Position numbers and translations under genes: made by a program. 31,505 nt of DNA from a virus, in IMG/VR virus record IMGVR_UViG_3300025141_000463, positions 1-31,505 of that record; one strand, written 5' to 3'. Below the pieces are notes generated by a model. That model had not been told where the DNA came from. It searched no databases and worked only from the letters and a program-made list of their open reading frames with translations. Positions 5,961-13,819 of the stretch are shown here, one piece after another (the first letter of the stretch is position 1; each line of letters begins with the position of its first letter).

Positions 5961-7514
5961 ATGCCTTTAGGAGCATTTAGATTAAACAGTCTTGCTAAAC
6001 TTCAATCAGCAGGCGCAGTAGATTATACCTGGGACGACATTTATTATTTGGATGAAACTGACTGGGAAACAGTAGAACAAGACAGTGGAACAGCGGCTTG
6101 CGGAATTCATATATCAGAAGATGATGGCACTAAGATGTATCTTCTGCATACAAATGATAAGATATATCAGTATACACTTTCAACAGCCTACGACGTTAGC
6201 TCAGCCTCTTATGCTTCTAAGACAATAGACTTGTCCAGCGAAAGCGACATGAAAACAGATATGTGGATGAGTGACGACGGTGTTAAACTTTTCCTTTGTG
6301 GAAGAACTTTAGACACAGTTCGTTCATACACAATGAGCACACCCTGGGATATTTCAACTGTAAGTTATGACAGTAAAAGTTTAGACGTTAGTGCTAAAGA
6401 AACAGCCCCAAGGGGAATATTTGTTGGCGACGACGGTGCAGAACTTTATGTTGTTGGCACACAAAATGCAGACATCCATCAGTATACAATGTCTTCAGCA
6501 TATGATTTAGCGACTGCTAGTTTTACAGCAACTAAAGATACAAGTGGTGAAGCATTAGGACAAGGAAACGCAATTCAATTTAATAGAAATGGCGAAGTTT
6601 GTATTATGTGTGACGCTGATGAATCTAAATGGCAAGAATATAATTTAAGCACACCTTGGGATATTTCAACAGCGTCAGCAGGGTCTGTTAGGAAGAGAAC
6701 TTATGAAGGTATTCCAACAGGAATGTATATTACTCCAGACGGGAAAAATGCTTATGGATCAACAAGTCCTGACTACGCATATGATCGCATTTCACAATAT
6801 AAATTAACTACAGGTATTACAATGGCGGCAGATTCTTTTAGCTCAGACTTAAAATTAGCTGTTCCTTATGCTTACAAACTGTCAGGGTTTTCAGATGTTG
6901 CACCTCGTAGACACGCAGGTTTAACAACAAACAATAATTGGTATGGTGGAAGTCCTAAGAGTCGTGCTACAATGGTAGCGGCAGGGACAGCAGTTAAATT
7001 CGCTGACTATGGTGGATGTGGAAAATTTGATCAGTCAGGTTCTCTTATAGCGAGTTACCATGCTACAAAGTATCCAGTAACATTTCCAACTTGTGCATCT
7101 GGCACTAATAGTTATTGTGTTGAATTTTGGATCAAAGCCACTGACGCAACTTCTAATAATAACTGGCACCTTAGTTCAGGCGACAGCGGAGGACGTTGGT
7201 TGTTTGGATTTAATACTGGTTCAACTATAAGTTTTGGTGGCGAAAATAATATTGGTATAGGAACTTCATGGACTCATATTGCTATTGTTTTACACAATGG
7301 CACGAAGTATTTCTACAAAGATGGCGTTAACCAAGGAGCATGGTATTCTGGTAATACAGGATTTACAGATCTTCACGTTGGAGCTTTCACGGCATCAGCA
7401 GGTGCAAACTTTAGAGGGTATATGCAAGACTTAAGAGTTTATGTTGGCACTCATAAGTATCCAAGTGGCACTACATTTACACCGCCAACCCAAATGGTAT
7501 CAAGTTTTTCATAA
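5961..7514 (+). CDS. Beta-propeller plus LamG-like receptor-binding protein
   Basis: 517 residues. Residues about 25-285 hold roughly five repeats of 40-50 residues with the pattern 'YTLSTAYDVSSASY' then 'DDGVKLFLCG' then 'VRSYTMSTPWD', the look of a beta-propeller with one blade per repeat. From about 385 onward is a LamG/concanavalin-type jelly roll (VEFWIKA, WTHIAIVLHNGTKYFYKDG, YMQDLRVYVGTHKY). Both folds bind surface glycans or proteins, so a receptor-binding role is likely. It lies between fibre genes with a good ribosome site (AAGGAG). Confidence 0.7.
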   Translation: MPLGAFRLNSLAKLQSAGAVDYTWDDIYYLDETDWETVEQDSGTAACGIHISEDDGTKMYLLHTNDKIYQYTLSTAYDVSSASYASKTIDLSSESDMKTDMWMSDDGVKLFLCGRTLDTVRSYTMSTPWDISTVSYDSKSLDVSAKETAPRGIFVGDDGAELYVVGTQNADIHQYTMSSAYDLATASFTATKDTSGEALGQGNAIQFNRNGEVCIMCDADESKWQEYNLSTPWDISTASAGSVRKRTYEGIPTGMYITPDGKNAYGSTSPDYAYDRISQYKLTTGITMAADSFSSDLKLAVPYAYKLSGFSDVAPRRHAGLTTNNNWYGGSPKSRATMVAAGTAVKFADYGGCGKFDQSGSLIASYHATKYPVTFPTCASGTNSYCVEFWIKATDATSNNNWHLSSGDSGGRWLFGFNTGSTISFGGENNIGIGTSWTHIAIVLHNGTKYFYKDGVNQGAWYSGNTGFTDLHVGAFTASAGANFRGYMQDLRVYVGTHKYPSGTTFTPPTQMVSSFS

Positions 7515-7523
7515 GGAATAATA

Positions 7524-7679
7524 ATGGCTATAAAATATACTGTATATTACACAAAAGACTCAGAAGAAAAAACACATATTCATAATTTTGATAATGAACC
7601 AACTTGGACAGAACTTGAAGCAATTAAAGATGATTTCGAGTATGACGAAATAACAAATTGGGTTAGGGAGGATGTATAA
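7524..7679 (+). CDS. Small acidic protein, 51 residues
   Basis: Short gene filling the gap between two fibre genes. The ATG at 7524 follows an AAGGAAT site, and the TAA overlaps the ATG of the next gene, so coupled translation is likely. The product begins MAIKYTVYYTKDSEEK, then HIHNFDNEPTWTELEAI, and ends NWVREDV. No family recognised. Coding is supported by the exact gap filling and the ribosome site. Confidence 0.6.
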   Translation: MAIKYTVYYTKDSEEKTHIHNFDNEPTWTELEAIKDDFEYDEITNWVREDV

Positions 7680-8338
7680 TGGCATGGCCTAGTGGAAGTA
7701 AAGCACCAACTACAAATGTAGATAGCGGCACAGATTCAATTACAAGTGCAAGAGCAGACATTAAACAAAACATTGATAATGTCAATGACATTATTGATCA
7801 CTTAAACATTACTTCCCCAACAGATGGAGACGTATTAAAATATAGTTCTTCAAGTGGTAAGTGGGAACAGGTTGCCTCAACGTCAGTAAGTGGCAGTCGT
7901 TCCGCTCATCTTTTAATGCACTCGACCGGGTATCGGTATAGAGATCCGAAATATAGTAGAAAAATTACTACAATATATGATGTAGGGAACATCGGCATTG
8001 TTGGAGAGGTTGATAGTGCTGGAGATCCTTCCGATAGTGCTGGTAATCTTTTGAATGATGTCTATACATTTTCCTTGACAGCAGGAACATATACTTTACA
8101 CGTCATGCCTGGGTATGACGTGGGAACAAATTCTCTTACAACAACATATTTTTGGAATCTTACTGCTGATGAAAGTATTCAAAATATCACGGACTTCTCT
8201 ATGGGGGGTGGCCACTATAGACTTTATACTCCGCCAGTTCCTTTTACATTAACTGGAACAACAACATTAGAGATTAGCACTAGCACAACTGATTCACTTG
8301 ATGATCTAAAATACATAGAAATTAGAAAACATAGTTAA
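7679..8338 (+). CDS. Tail fibre protein with MAWP-type N-terminal domain
   Basis: 219 residues. The first 65 residues (MAWPSGSKAPTTNVDSGTDS, then ARADIKQNIDNVNDIIDHL) are shared in pattern with the proteins at 27301 and 27919, so this is one of three paralogous attachment domains. The C-terminal 130 residues form a beta-rich domain (TFSLTAGTYTLHVMPGYDVG, LTGTTTLEIST) that could be a receptor-binding tip. It contains two DSAG peptides 7 residues apart. The last gene before a late promoter at 8371. Confidence 0.65.
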   Translation: MAWPSGSKAPTTNVDSGTDSITSARADIKQNIDNVNDIIDHLNITSPTDGDVLKYSSSSGKWEQVASTSVSGSRSAHLLMHSTGYRYRDPKYSRKITTIYDVGNIGIVGEVDSAGDPSDSAGNLLNDVYTFSLTAGTYTLHVMPGYDVGTNSLTTTYFWNLTADESIQNITDFSMGGGHYRLYTPPVPFTLTGTTTLEISTSTTDSLDDLKYIEIRKHS

Positions 8339-8370
8339 TTAACCACATACTCTTTATTAGATTGTTATCC

Positions 8371-8378
8371 AATAAATA
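8371..8378 (+). promoter_or_regulatory. T4-type late promoter
   Basis: AATAAATA in an 83-base gap, 43 bases before the ATG at 8422. It fits NATAAATA. A self-complementary GTTAATTAAC (8334-8343) covers the preceding stop codon. Confidence 0.5.
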
Positions 8379-8421
8379 GTAATGTTATAACAAACAAGTA
8401 AAAACCTTAAGGAGTTTATAA

Positions 8422-8865
8422 ATGAGCAACGCATCAAATTATACCGAGGATCGCACTTTAGATTATTGGTTAAAAGCAAATTCGGCGTCTTCTACTTCTC
8501 CTTCTACTGTCTATATTGCACTTTTTACAAGTGACGACTCAGCAGGAGCGACATTAGAAAACTTAGAAGCGGGAACATTAACTAACGAAGTAACAACATC
8601 AGGAACAGCATACGTCAGACAAACAATAGCCTTTGGAGCTATTTCAAATGGTAGTGTTTCGTCTAGTGGAACAGTAACATGGACAACAGCAACTGCCAAT
8701 TACGGCACAGTAACACACGTGGCCATTATGGACACTAATTCTACAAGTGATTCAGCAGGTGCAGGAAACGTTCTTTTCTATGGTGCTTTAACATCAGCCA
8801 AAACCATAGAAACGGGTGACACGTTTCAAATTACAGCAGGTTCACTTACGGTATCATTAGCATAA
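8422..8865 (+). CDS. Phage structural protein, beta-rich
   Basis: 147 residues with AAGGAG before the ATG. The layout 'NYTEDRTLDYWLKA', 'STVYIALFTSD', 'TAYVRQTIAFGA', 'VTHVAIMDTN' and 'ITAGSLTVSL' is that of a very common family of small phage structural proteins, usually annotated as tail fibre or capsid-associated. The fold is predicted all-beta. It probably sits on the tail or head surface with the adhesin encoded next. Two DSAG peptides are present. Confidence 0.65.
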   Translation: MSNASNYTEDRTLDYWLKANSASSTSPSTVYIALFTSDDSAGATLENLEAGTLTNEVTTSGTAYVRQTIAFGAISNGSVSSSGTVTWTTATANYGTVTHVAIMDTNSTSDSAGAGNVLFYGALTSAKTIETGDTFQITAGSLTVSLA

Positions 8866-8889
8866 TAGTCACTTTAAGGAGTCCTTCTT

Positions 8890-10116
8890 GTGACGCAATA
8901 TGTTAATTCTGCTAGTTATATTGCCGATGACTATGTAACTTCCGATTACATAGGAACGACGGCTGACGAATATGTTACTTCAGGTTATGTAAGTGGTATT
9001 ACCTACGGTGAAGCATCGCTTACATCTTCTGCGGCAACATTAACAGCCACAGCCACCTTTGCAATATTTGGAACTGCTACTCTTAGCAGTTCAGCTACAT
9101 TAACAGCAACCCCTACAAGAATACGTTATGGCGATGGTGCATTAACATCTACTGCATCATTAACTGCCTCTGGTGGAAGAACTAGGAATGGTAGTGCGTC
9201 ATTAGAAGCCAACGTTGGTGGAACTACTTGGGAAAATGCAGGCACATGGGACAATCCTCGACAAGAGGTTTGGAACAGTTTTACTGTTGACGCCCTTATA
9301 GTTCAACTAGGAGAAGCTAACCTTTCAAGTGCATTTACACTTACAGCAGACGGAGATTACACAGCAAGTGGAATTAGTATTGTTGCAAGTGCAGGAACAC
9401 TAACAGCAACCCCTAATAGAATTAGGAATGCTGAATCTAGTATTAGTGCCTTTGTAACTACTGTTCAAGTAGCCGCAAGAACAAGAACATTTGGTGCAGA
9501 ATTAACAAGCTCATTTAGTTTAACTGCCGCGGCCGAAGTTGTTTTAACAGGGGAAGCCGCTCTTTCTACATCTTGTTCACTTACAGCAGACGGCGGAGTA
9601 ATAAGAGAAGGCATATCAATACAAGCCAGCCTTGGCACATTAACAGTTGCCGCTGATAGAATTAGAACTAGTAGTGCAAGTTTAAGTGGTGTATTTGATT
9701 TAACAGCCACCTCTACAATAGACGGTGAAGCAAGTCTAAGTTCAACGGCAACCTTAACAGTTGACGGCAATGCAACCTTTATTGGGTCAGCAACGTCAAG
9801 CACAACCACTAGTCTTAGTGCATTAGGCGGAGTATTATTTTCTGGAGAGGCTTCGTTAACGGCATTTAATACAGTTGTTACAGTTGGATCCATTTACACT
9901 ATTGATCCATATAGGGTATATTCTATACCATCTGACACTAGAATTTTGCAAATAGTGGAAGAACCCCGCAAATCTACAGTGAAAACAGAAAATCGTGTAA
10001 ATAGTATTATAGATGAGACACGTGATATTGCAGTGAAGAGCGAAACACGAAAATCAATAGTTCAAACATTAACTTTGGTGGAAACTGCAACTTCACCATT
10101 GGATACAAGGGAATAG
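8890..10116 (+). CDS. Repetitive adhesin-like structural protein
   Basis: 408 residues starting at GTG with AAGGAG about 10 bases upstream. The N-terminus repeats short 'YVTSDYI' and 'YVTSGYV' units. Residues about 40-335 are built from some dozen units of 15-30 residues of the form 'G.A.L.S...LTA.' (GTATLSSSATLTATPTRIRY, GEAALSTSCSLTADG), probably a beta-solenoid or fibre. The C-terminus changes to 'ETR/DTR' units (SDTRILQI, EEPRKSTV, ENRVNSII, DETRDIAV, SETRKSIV), seen in marine phage structural proteins. Function is likely surface contact. Near-identical repeats may complicate assembly. Confidence 0.65.
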   Translation: MTQYVNSASYIADDYVTSDYIGTTADEYVTSGYVSGITYGEASLTSSAATLTATATFAIFGTATLSSSATLTATPTRIRYGDGALTSTASLTASGGRTRNGSASLEANVGGTTWENAGTWDNPRQEVWNSFTVDALIVQLGEANLSSAFTLTADGDYTASGISIVASAGTLTATPNRIRNAESSISAFVTTVQVAARTRTFGAELTSSFSLTAAAEVVLTGEAALSTSCSLTADGGVIREGISIQASLGTLTVAADRIRTSSASLSGVFDLTATSTIDGEASLSSTATLTVDGNATFIGSATSSTTTSLSALGGVLFSGEASLTAFNTVVTVGSIYTIDPYRVYSIPSDTRILQIVEEPRKSTVKTENRVNSIIDETRDIAVKSETRKSIVQTLTLVETATSPLDTRE

Positions 10117-10119
10117 AGA

Positions 10120-10449
10120 ATGCCAACACTAACAGGATTTCAAGAAGATAGGGTAGGTGCATGGATTGAGAAGGATCCATATGCTGTCCTAGATTATTCT
10201 CTTGATTGGACTAATTGGATGCCAACAGGCGATACAATATCATCAATCACAGTTACAGCTGAAACAATAGATGGTGACGCTTCAGCATTAGCAATAGATT
10301 CTTCATCTAACACCAACTATATTGTAACAGCAAATATATCAGGTGGAACAGCTGGCAATATCTACAATGTAGAATATAAAATGATAACAGCAAATGGATT
10401 ACGTGATTCAAGAAACTTTAGAATTAAAGTATTAGAGAGACAAGCATAA
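10120..10449 (+). CDS. Ig-like phage structural protein
   Basis: 109 residues. The segment KDPYAVLDYSLDWTNWM (19-35) followed by GDTISSITVTAE is the hallmark of a widespread small phage protein, often next to the terminase or in fibre regions. The rest is a beta-sandwich-like repeat ending YKMITANGLRDSRNFRIKV. Probably a head decoration or fibre accessory. It overlaps the terminase small subunit gene by one base. Confidence 0.6.
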   Translation: MPTLTGFQEDRVGAWIEKDPYAVLDYSLDWTNWMPTGDTISSITVTAETIDGDASALAIDSSSNTNYIVTANISGGTAGNIYNVEYKMITANGLRDSRNFRIKVLERQA

Positions 10450-10775
10450 TGAGTGAAGATAATAAAAACCACCCGGGCTCAAAAAAGAAAACTATAGATA
10501 GAGATCTAGTTTATAAACTTGCTTGTATTCAGTGCAGTGATCAAGAGATTGCAGAAGTAGTAGGCGTAACAGCTAACCTGCTTAGAAAAAGATTTAGAGC
10601 ATTATTAGAAAAAGGTAAAGAAACAGGTAAGCAAAGTCTTAGACGTTCAATGTGGGAAAAAGCAATGAATGGTGATACAAGAATTCAAATCTTTTTGTCA
10701 AAACAATATTTAGGTATGAAAGACGCACCAGAAGATATACACAACAACACACCTTTACCTTGGGAAGACAAATAA
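10449..10775 (+). CDS. terS: Terminase small subunit
   Basis: 108 residues directly before the large subunit. A basic, Gly/Lys-rich start leads to a helix-turn-helix (LVYKLACIQCSDQEIAEVVGV then LLRKRFRAL, residues about 20-53), the DNA-recognition part of small terminases. The middle helix pair (SLRRSMWEKAMNGDTRIQIFL) is the usual oligomerisation region, and the end LGMKDAP.D is common in small terminases. It selects the packaging site on viral DNA and delivers it to TerL. Confidence 0.8.
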   Translation: MSEDNKNHPGSKKKTIDRDLVYKLACIQCSDQEIAEVVGVTANLLRKRFRALLEKGKETGKQSLRRSMWEKAMNGDTRIQIFLSKQYLGMKDAPEDIHNNTPLPWEDK

Positions 10776-10776
10776 T

Positions 10777-12033
10777 ATGCCATTAAGCCAAGCTCAAAAA
10801 GATATTTGCGATAGTGCTAAAGACAAACGATTTGTTGTGTCTGTTTGTGGAAGACGTTTTGGAAAAACATTTGTAAGCATGAGAGAATTAGCAAGAGCGG
10901 CATCACAACCTAACAGCCAAGTTTGGTATGTTAGTCCAAGTTATAGAATGTCAAAAGGAATTGTTTGGGATCAATTAAAAAATAAATTAAAAGACTTACG
11001 TTGGATTGAACAAAGCAATGAAGCAGAATTAAAATTAAGATTAAAAAATGGATCAGTTATACATTTGAAAGGCGCAGACAATCCAGACTCTTTAAGAGGT
11101 GTAGGTTTGGATTTTATTGTTATGGATGAGTTTCAAGATATTAGTAAGAGAACATGGACAGAAGTTTTAAGACCAACTCTGTCAGACAAGGCAGGTAGAG
11201 CATTGTTCATTGGAACTCCAAGAGGTGTTGGTTCTTTCAGTCATGAAATGTATACTATGGCACAAGAAACTGATGACTGGGCCGCTCATACATACACAAC
11301 ATTAGATGGTGGCAATGTTCCTGAAAATGAAATAGAACAAGCAAAAAGAGATATGGATCAAAAAACATTTGAACAAGAATATCTTGCTACTTTTAATACC
11401 TATAGTGGTGTTGTTTATTATAACTTTGATAGAAGCTATACTGTTAAAAAAGCAGATGCATATTCACTTCATGAATTACATTGTGGAATAGACTTTAACG
11501 TTGATCCTATGTCTTGTTCAGTATCAGTAATTGAAGGTAATACAATACACTTCATTGATGAAATTGTAATGAACGGATCTAATACAGATGAAGTTTGTGA
11601 TGAATTAAAAAGACGTTATCCTAAATCAAGAATTATAATGTATCCAGATCCAGCTGGTAAACAACGTCGTTCAAGTGCAGGTGGTAGAACAGATATTAGT
11701 ATTTTACAAAATGCTGGATTTAGAGTTCTTGTTAGAAATAACCATACTCCTGTAAGAGACAGAATAAATGCCGTTAATGCAAAATTAAAAAACACAAAAG
11801 GAACACCAAGTTTGTTTGTTGATCCTAAGTGTAAACAAATTATAAGTTCTTTAGAACGTATAGTATACAAACCCGGAACATCCATTGTTGACAAGGATGG
11901 AGATTTGGATCATATGGCTGACGCAGTGGGCTATCTAGTAGACTACCTTTATCCACTTCGAACTGAATATGAAGCTTCTGCACCGCAGAGATGGGCATTT
12001 TCAGGAACCAATAACACAAGGAGTTATAGATAA
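10777..12033 (+). CDS. terL: Terminase large subunit
   Basis: 418 residues, normal length. ATPase domain: Walker A-type CGRRFGKT (24-31), Walker B FIVMDE (113-118) and coupling motif GTPRG (146-150). Nuclease domain of RNase H fold: GIDFNVDP with Asp239, YPDPAG with Asp291, and DLDHMADAVGY with Asp378 and Asp382 as likely metal ligands. All key residues are present, so it should be an active packaging motor and nuclease. It starts one base after the small subunit stop and its stop overlaps the portal ATG. Confidence 0.95.
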   Translation: MPLSQAQKDICDSAKDKRFVVSVCGRRFGKTFVSMRELARAASQPNSQVWYVSPSYRMSKGIVWDQLKNKLKDLRWIEQSNEAELKLRLKNGSVIHLKGADNPDSLRGVGLDFIVMDEFQDISKRTWTEVLRPTLSDKAGRALFIGTPRGVGSFSHEMYTMAQETDDWAAHTYTTLDGGNVPENEIEQAKRDMDQKTFEQEYLATFNTYSGVVYYNFDRSYTVKKADAYSLHELHCGIDFNVDPMSCSVSVIEGNTIHFIDEIVMNGSNTDEVCDELKRRYPKSRIIMYPDPAGKQRRSSAGGRTDISILQNAGFRVLVRNNHTPVRDRINAVNAKLKNTKGTPSLFVDPKCKQIISSLERIVYKPGTSIVDKDGDLDHMADAVGYLVDYLYPLRTEYEASAPQRWAFSGTNNTRSYR

Positions 12034-13391
12034 TGCCTGTTATTAGAGATAAAGTGATTAAAGGAGATGGAACTATCGCTGTTGATTACATTACTGCTCA
12101 TCATGCCGCATACAAACATTACCTTAATAGGTGGCAGTTTCTTGGCGATTCATATACTGGTGGTTATGATTATTTCTTAGGAAAATATTTAGAACCTTAT
12201 TATTATGAATCTAAAGATGACTATCAAAAAAGATTAAGAGCAATAGGATTAGACAACCATGTTAGAAGCATTGTTGGAATTTACAATTCATTCTTATTTA
12301 GAAAACCTGTCAAAAGAGATCTTGGACAATTAGAAAATGCTCCAGGAATAAATGCGTTCATGAAAGACGCAGACCTTGATGGTAGAAGTTTTGATGCGTT
12401 TGTTTCTGAAATGAGTTCATTAGCAATGGTATATGGAAACGTATGGGTTGTCATTGATAAACCTAATGTGCAAGTTGGCACAAGAGCTGAAGAATTACAA
12501 CAAGACATTAGACCGTATGTTTCAATGTTTACACCAGACAATGTTTTAGACTGGGCATACACAAGACGACAAAACGGTTTATATGAATTAACATATCTAA
12601 AAGTAAAAGAAGAGATAGTAGAAGACAAACAATACATTAGAGAATACACACCAGACGAAGTTAATGTATATAGAATTGATGGTAATAAAAAAACAGGCGA
12701 ATTATATACTAGCACACCTAACTACTATGGCAAAATTCCTGCAGTTCCTATCTACGCACAAAGATCAAATATAAGAGGCGTAGGTGTTAGTGCTGTTGGC
12801 GACATAGCAGACATACAAAGAGAATTGTATGAGATGGGTTCTGAAATAGAACAAATTATTAGATTAACAAACCATCCGTCACTTGTAAAATCTGTAGACA
12901 CAGAAGCTACAGCTGGTGCTGGATCAATAATTCAAATGCCAGCAAATTTAGATGGAAATTTAAAACCTTACTTGTTACAACCTAACGGTGCATCGATTGA
13001 AAGTGTATTAAGTGCTATAAGAACTAAAGTAGATTCAATAGATAGAATGGCATCCTTAGGTGGAATTAGAAGCATAGAGAGTCGTAGACTTTCAGGCATT
13101 GGATTACAAACAGAATTCCAAATGCTTAACGCGAAGCTGGCAGACTTTGCCTCAAACTTAGAACTTGCAGAAGAAAAAATATGGAGATGCTGGGCTATGT
13201 ATCAAGGCATGGCATTTGACGGTGAAATTATATATCCACGTTCATTCTCAATCCAAGATAAAGCAAATGATATTGCTATGTTAAAAATGGCCAAAGAAGC
13301 AAACATTACTGATGAAAAAATAAATGCTGAGATTGATAAAAGGATATTTGAAACTATATCTGAAGGGTTTATTGAAGACATTGGTGAATAA
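12033..13391 (+). CDS. Portal protein
   Basis: 452 residues, directly after terL. The start (YITAHHAAYKHYLNRWQFLGD, YQKRLRAIGLDNHVRSIVGIYNSFLF) resembles the DUF4055-type portal family. The middle has portal-like features: MSSLAMVYGNVWVVID, a wing strand-rich part, and a later long helix (DIADIQRELYEMGSEIEQII). A dodecamer at one capsid vertex would form the DNA channel and the tail docking site. Length and position fit well. Confidence 0.85.
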   Translation: MPVIRDKVIKGDGTIAVDYITAHHAAYKHYLNRWQFLGDSYTGGYDYFLGKYLEPYYYESKDDYQKRLRAIGLDNHVRSIVGIYNSFLFRKPVKRDLGQLENAPGINAFMKDADLDGRSFDAFVSEMSSLAMVYGNVWVVIDKPNVQVGTRAEELQQDIRPYVSMFTPDNVLDWAYTRRQNGLYELTYLKVKEEIVEDKQYIREYTPDEVNVYRIDGNKKTGELYTSTPNYYGKIPAVPIYAQRSNIRGVGVSAVGDIADIQRELYEMGSEIEQIIRLTNHPSLVKSVDTEATAGAGSIIQMPANLDGNLKPYLLQPNGASIESVLSAIRTKVDSIDRMASLGGIRSIESRRLSGIGLQTEFQMLNAKLADFASNLELAEEKIWRCWAMYQGMAFDGEIIYPRSFSIQDKANDIAMLKMAKEANITDEKINAEIDKRIFETISEGFIEDIGE

Positions 13392-13612
13392 TGGGCCAGT
13401 TTATTCCAGATAGGGATTTTATAAGTGAAATTCCAACAGAAAAAAGAATAAGAGATGTCCTTGAAGACTATAATAAAAACGTTTGGAAGTTTGAAGTTAA
13501 AGATTCTAAAGCGGCTGGTGTAAGAGCTAGAAATAACTTATTAGAATTTTATCAACTTTGTAAAATAAGAAGAAAAGAAATTTTAGAACGAAAAAAGAAG
13601 ATAGTGTATTAA
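13391..13612 (+). CDS. Small basic helical protein, histone H1/Hc1-like
   Basis: 73 residues. The stretch KDSKAAGVRARNNLLEFYQLCKIRRKEIL resembles the 'DsKAAg.RARkaL.el..l....Rkei' pattern of small Hc1/histone-like phage proteins. It is basic and helical, so nucleic-acid binding is plausible. The ATG overlaps the portal stop. Confidence 0.55.
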   Translation: MGQFIPDRDFISEIPTEKRIRDVLEDYNKNVWKFEVKDSKAAGVRARNNLLEFYQLCKIRRKEILERKKKIVY

Positions 13613-13623
13613 GGAGAAACATT

Positions 13624-13731
13624 ATGAAAATTAAAGACTTTAAAGTAGGGTGGAAACTAAACTGGAACAATATCGTTTACCTAGTAATAGGTTGGGGACT
13701 TGCGGCAGTTTTTTACCATTGGGTGATATAA
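13624..13731 (+). CDS. Single-span membrane protein, 35 residues
   Basis: Short gene with AAGGAG ahead of the ATG. The product begins with charged residues and has one hydrophobic span (IVYLVIGWGLAAVFYHWVI) up to the C-terminus. It is followed at once by the gene at 13733. A role in lysis or membrane interaction is possible, but nothing proves it. Confidence 0.45.
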   Translation: MKIKDFKVGWKLNWNNIVYLVIGWGLAAVFYHWVI

Positions 13732-13732
13732 T

Positions 13733-13819
13733 ATGCCTAAAGGAAAAGGAACATACGGAACTAAGAAGGGCCGTCCACCAGTAAAGAAGAAAAAGAAAAA
13801 AGGTTATAAGAAGAAGTAG
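13733..13819 (+). CDS. Lysine-rich micro-protein (MPKGKGTYG type)
   Basis: 28 residues, MPKGKGTYGTKKGRPP followed by a run of lysines. I recognise this pattern as a recurrent tiny protein of marine phages, often near capsid genes. It is strongly basic and may bind DNA. Its TAG overlaps the GTG start of the asparagine synthetase. Confidence 0.6.
   Translation: MPKGKGTYGTKKGRPPVKKKKKKGYKKK

Noticed and set aside
8150-8180. CTGATGA core suggesting a hammerhead ribozyme
   Set aside because: It lies in coding sequence and lacks the matching GAAA core and stems; the same holds for the CTGATGA at about 11270.
9465-9893. 142-codon frame opposite the adhesin
   Set aside because: It is the antisense shadow of a repetitive coding gene; composition and lack of a start site argue against coding.
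10777-12033. Prophage or integrated state
   Set aside because: No integrase, attachment sites, repressor or host genes are seen, and the contig ends repeat each other.
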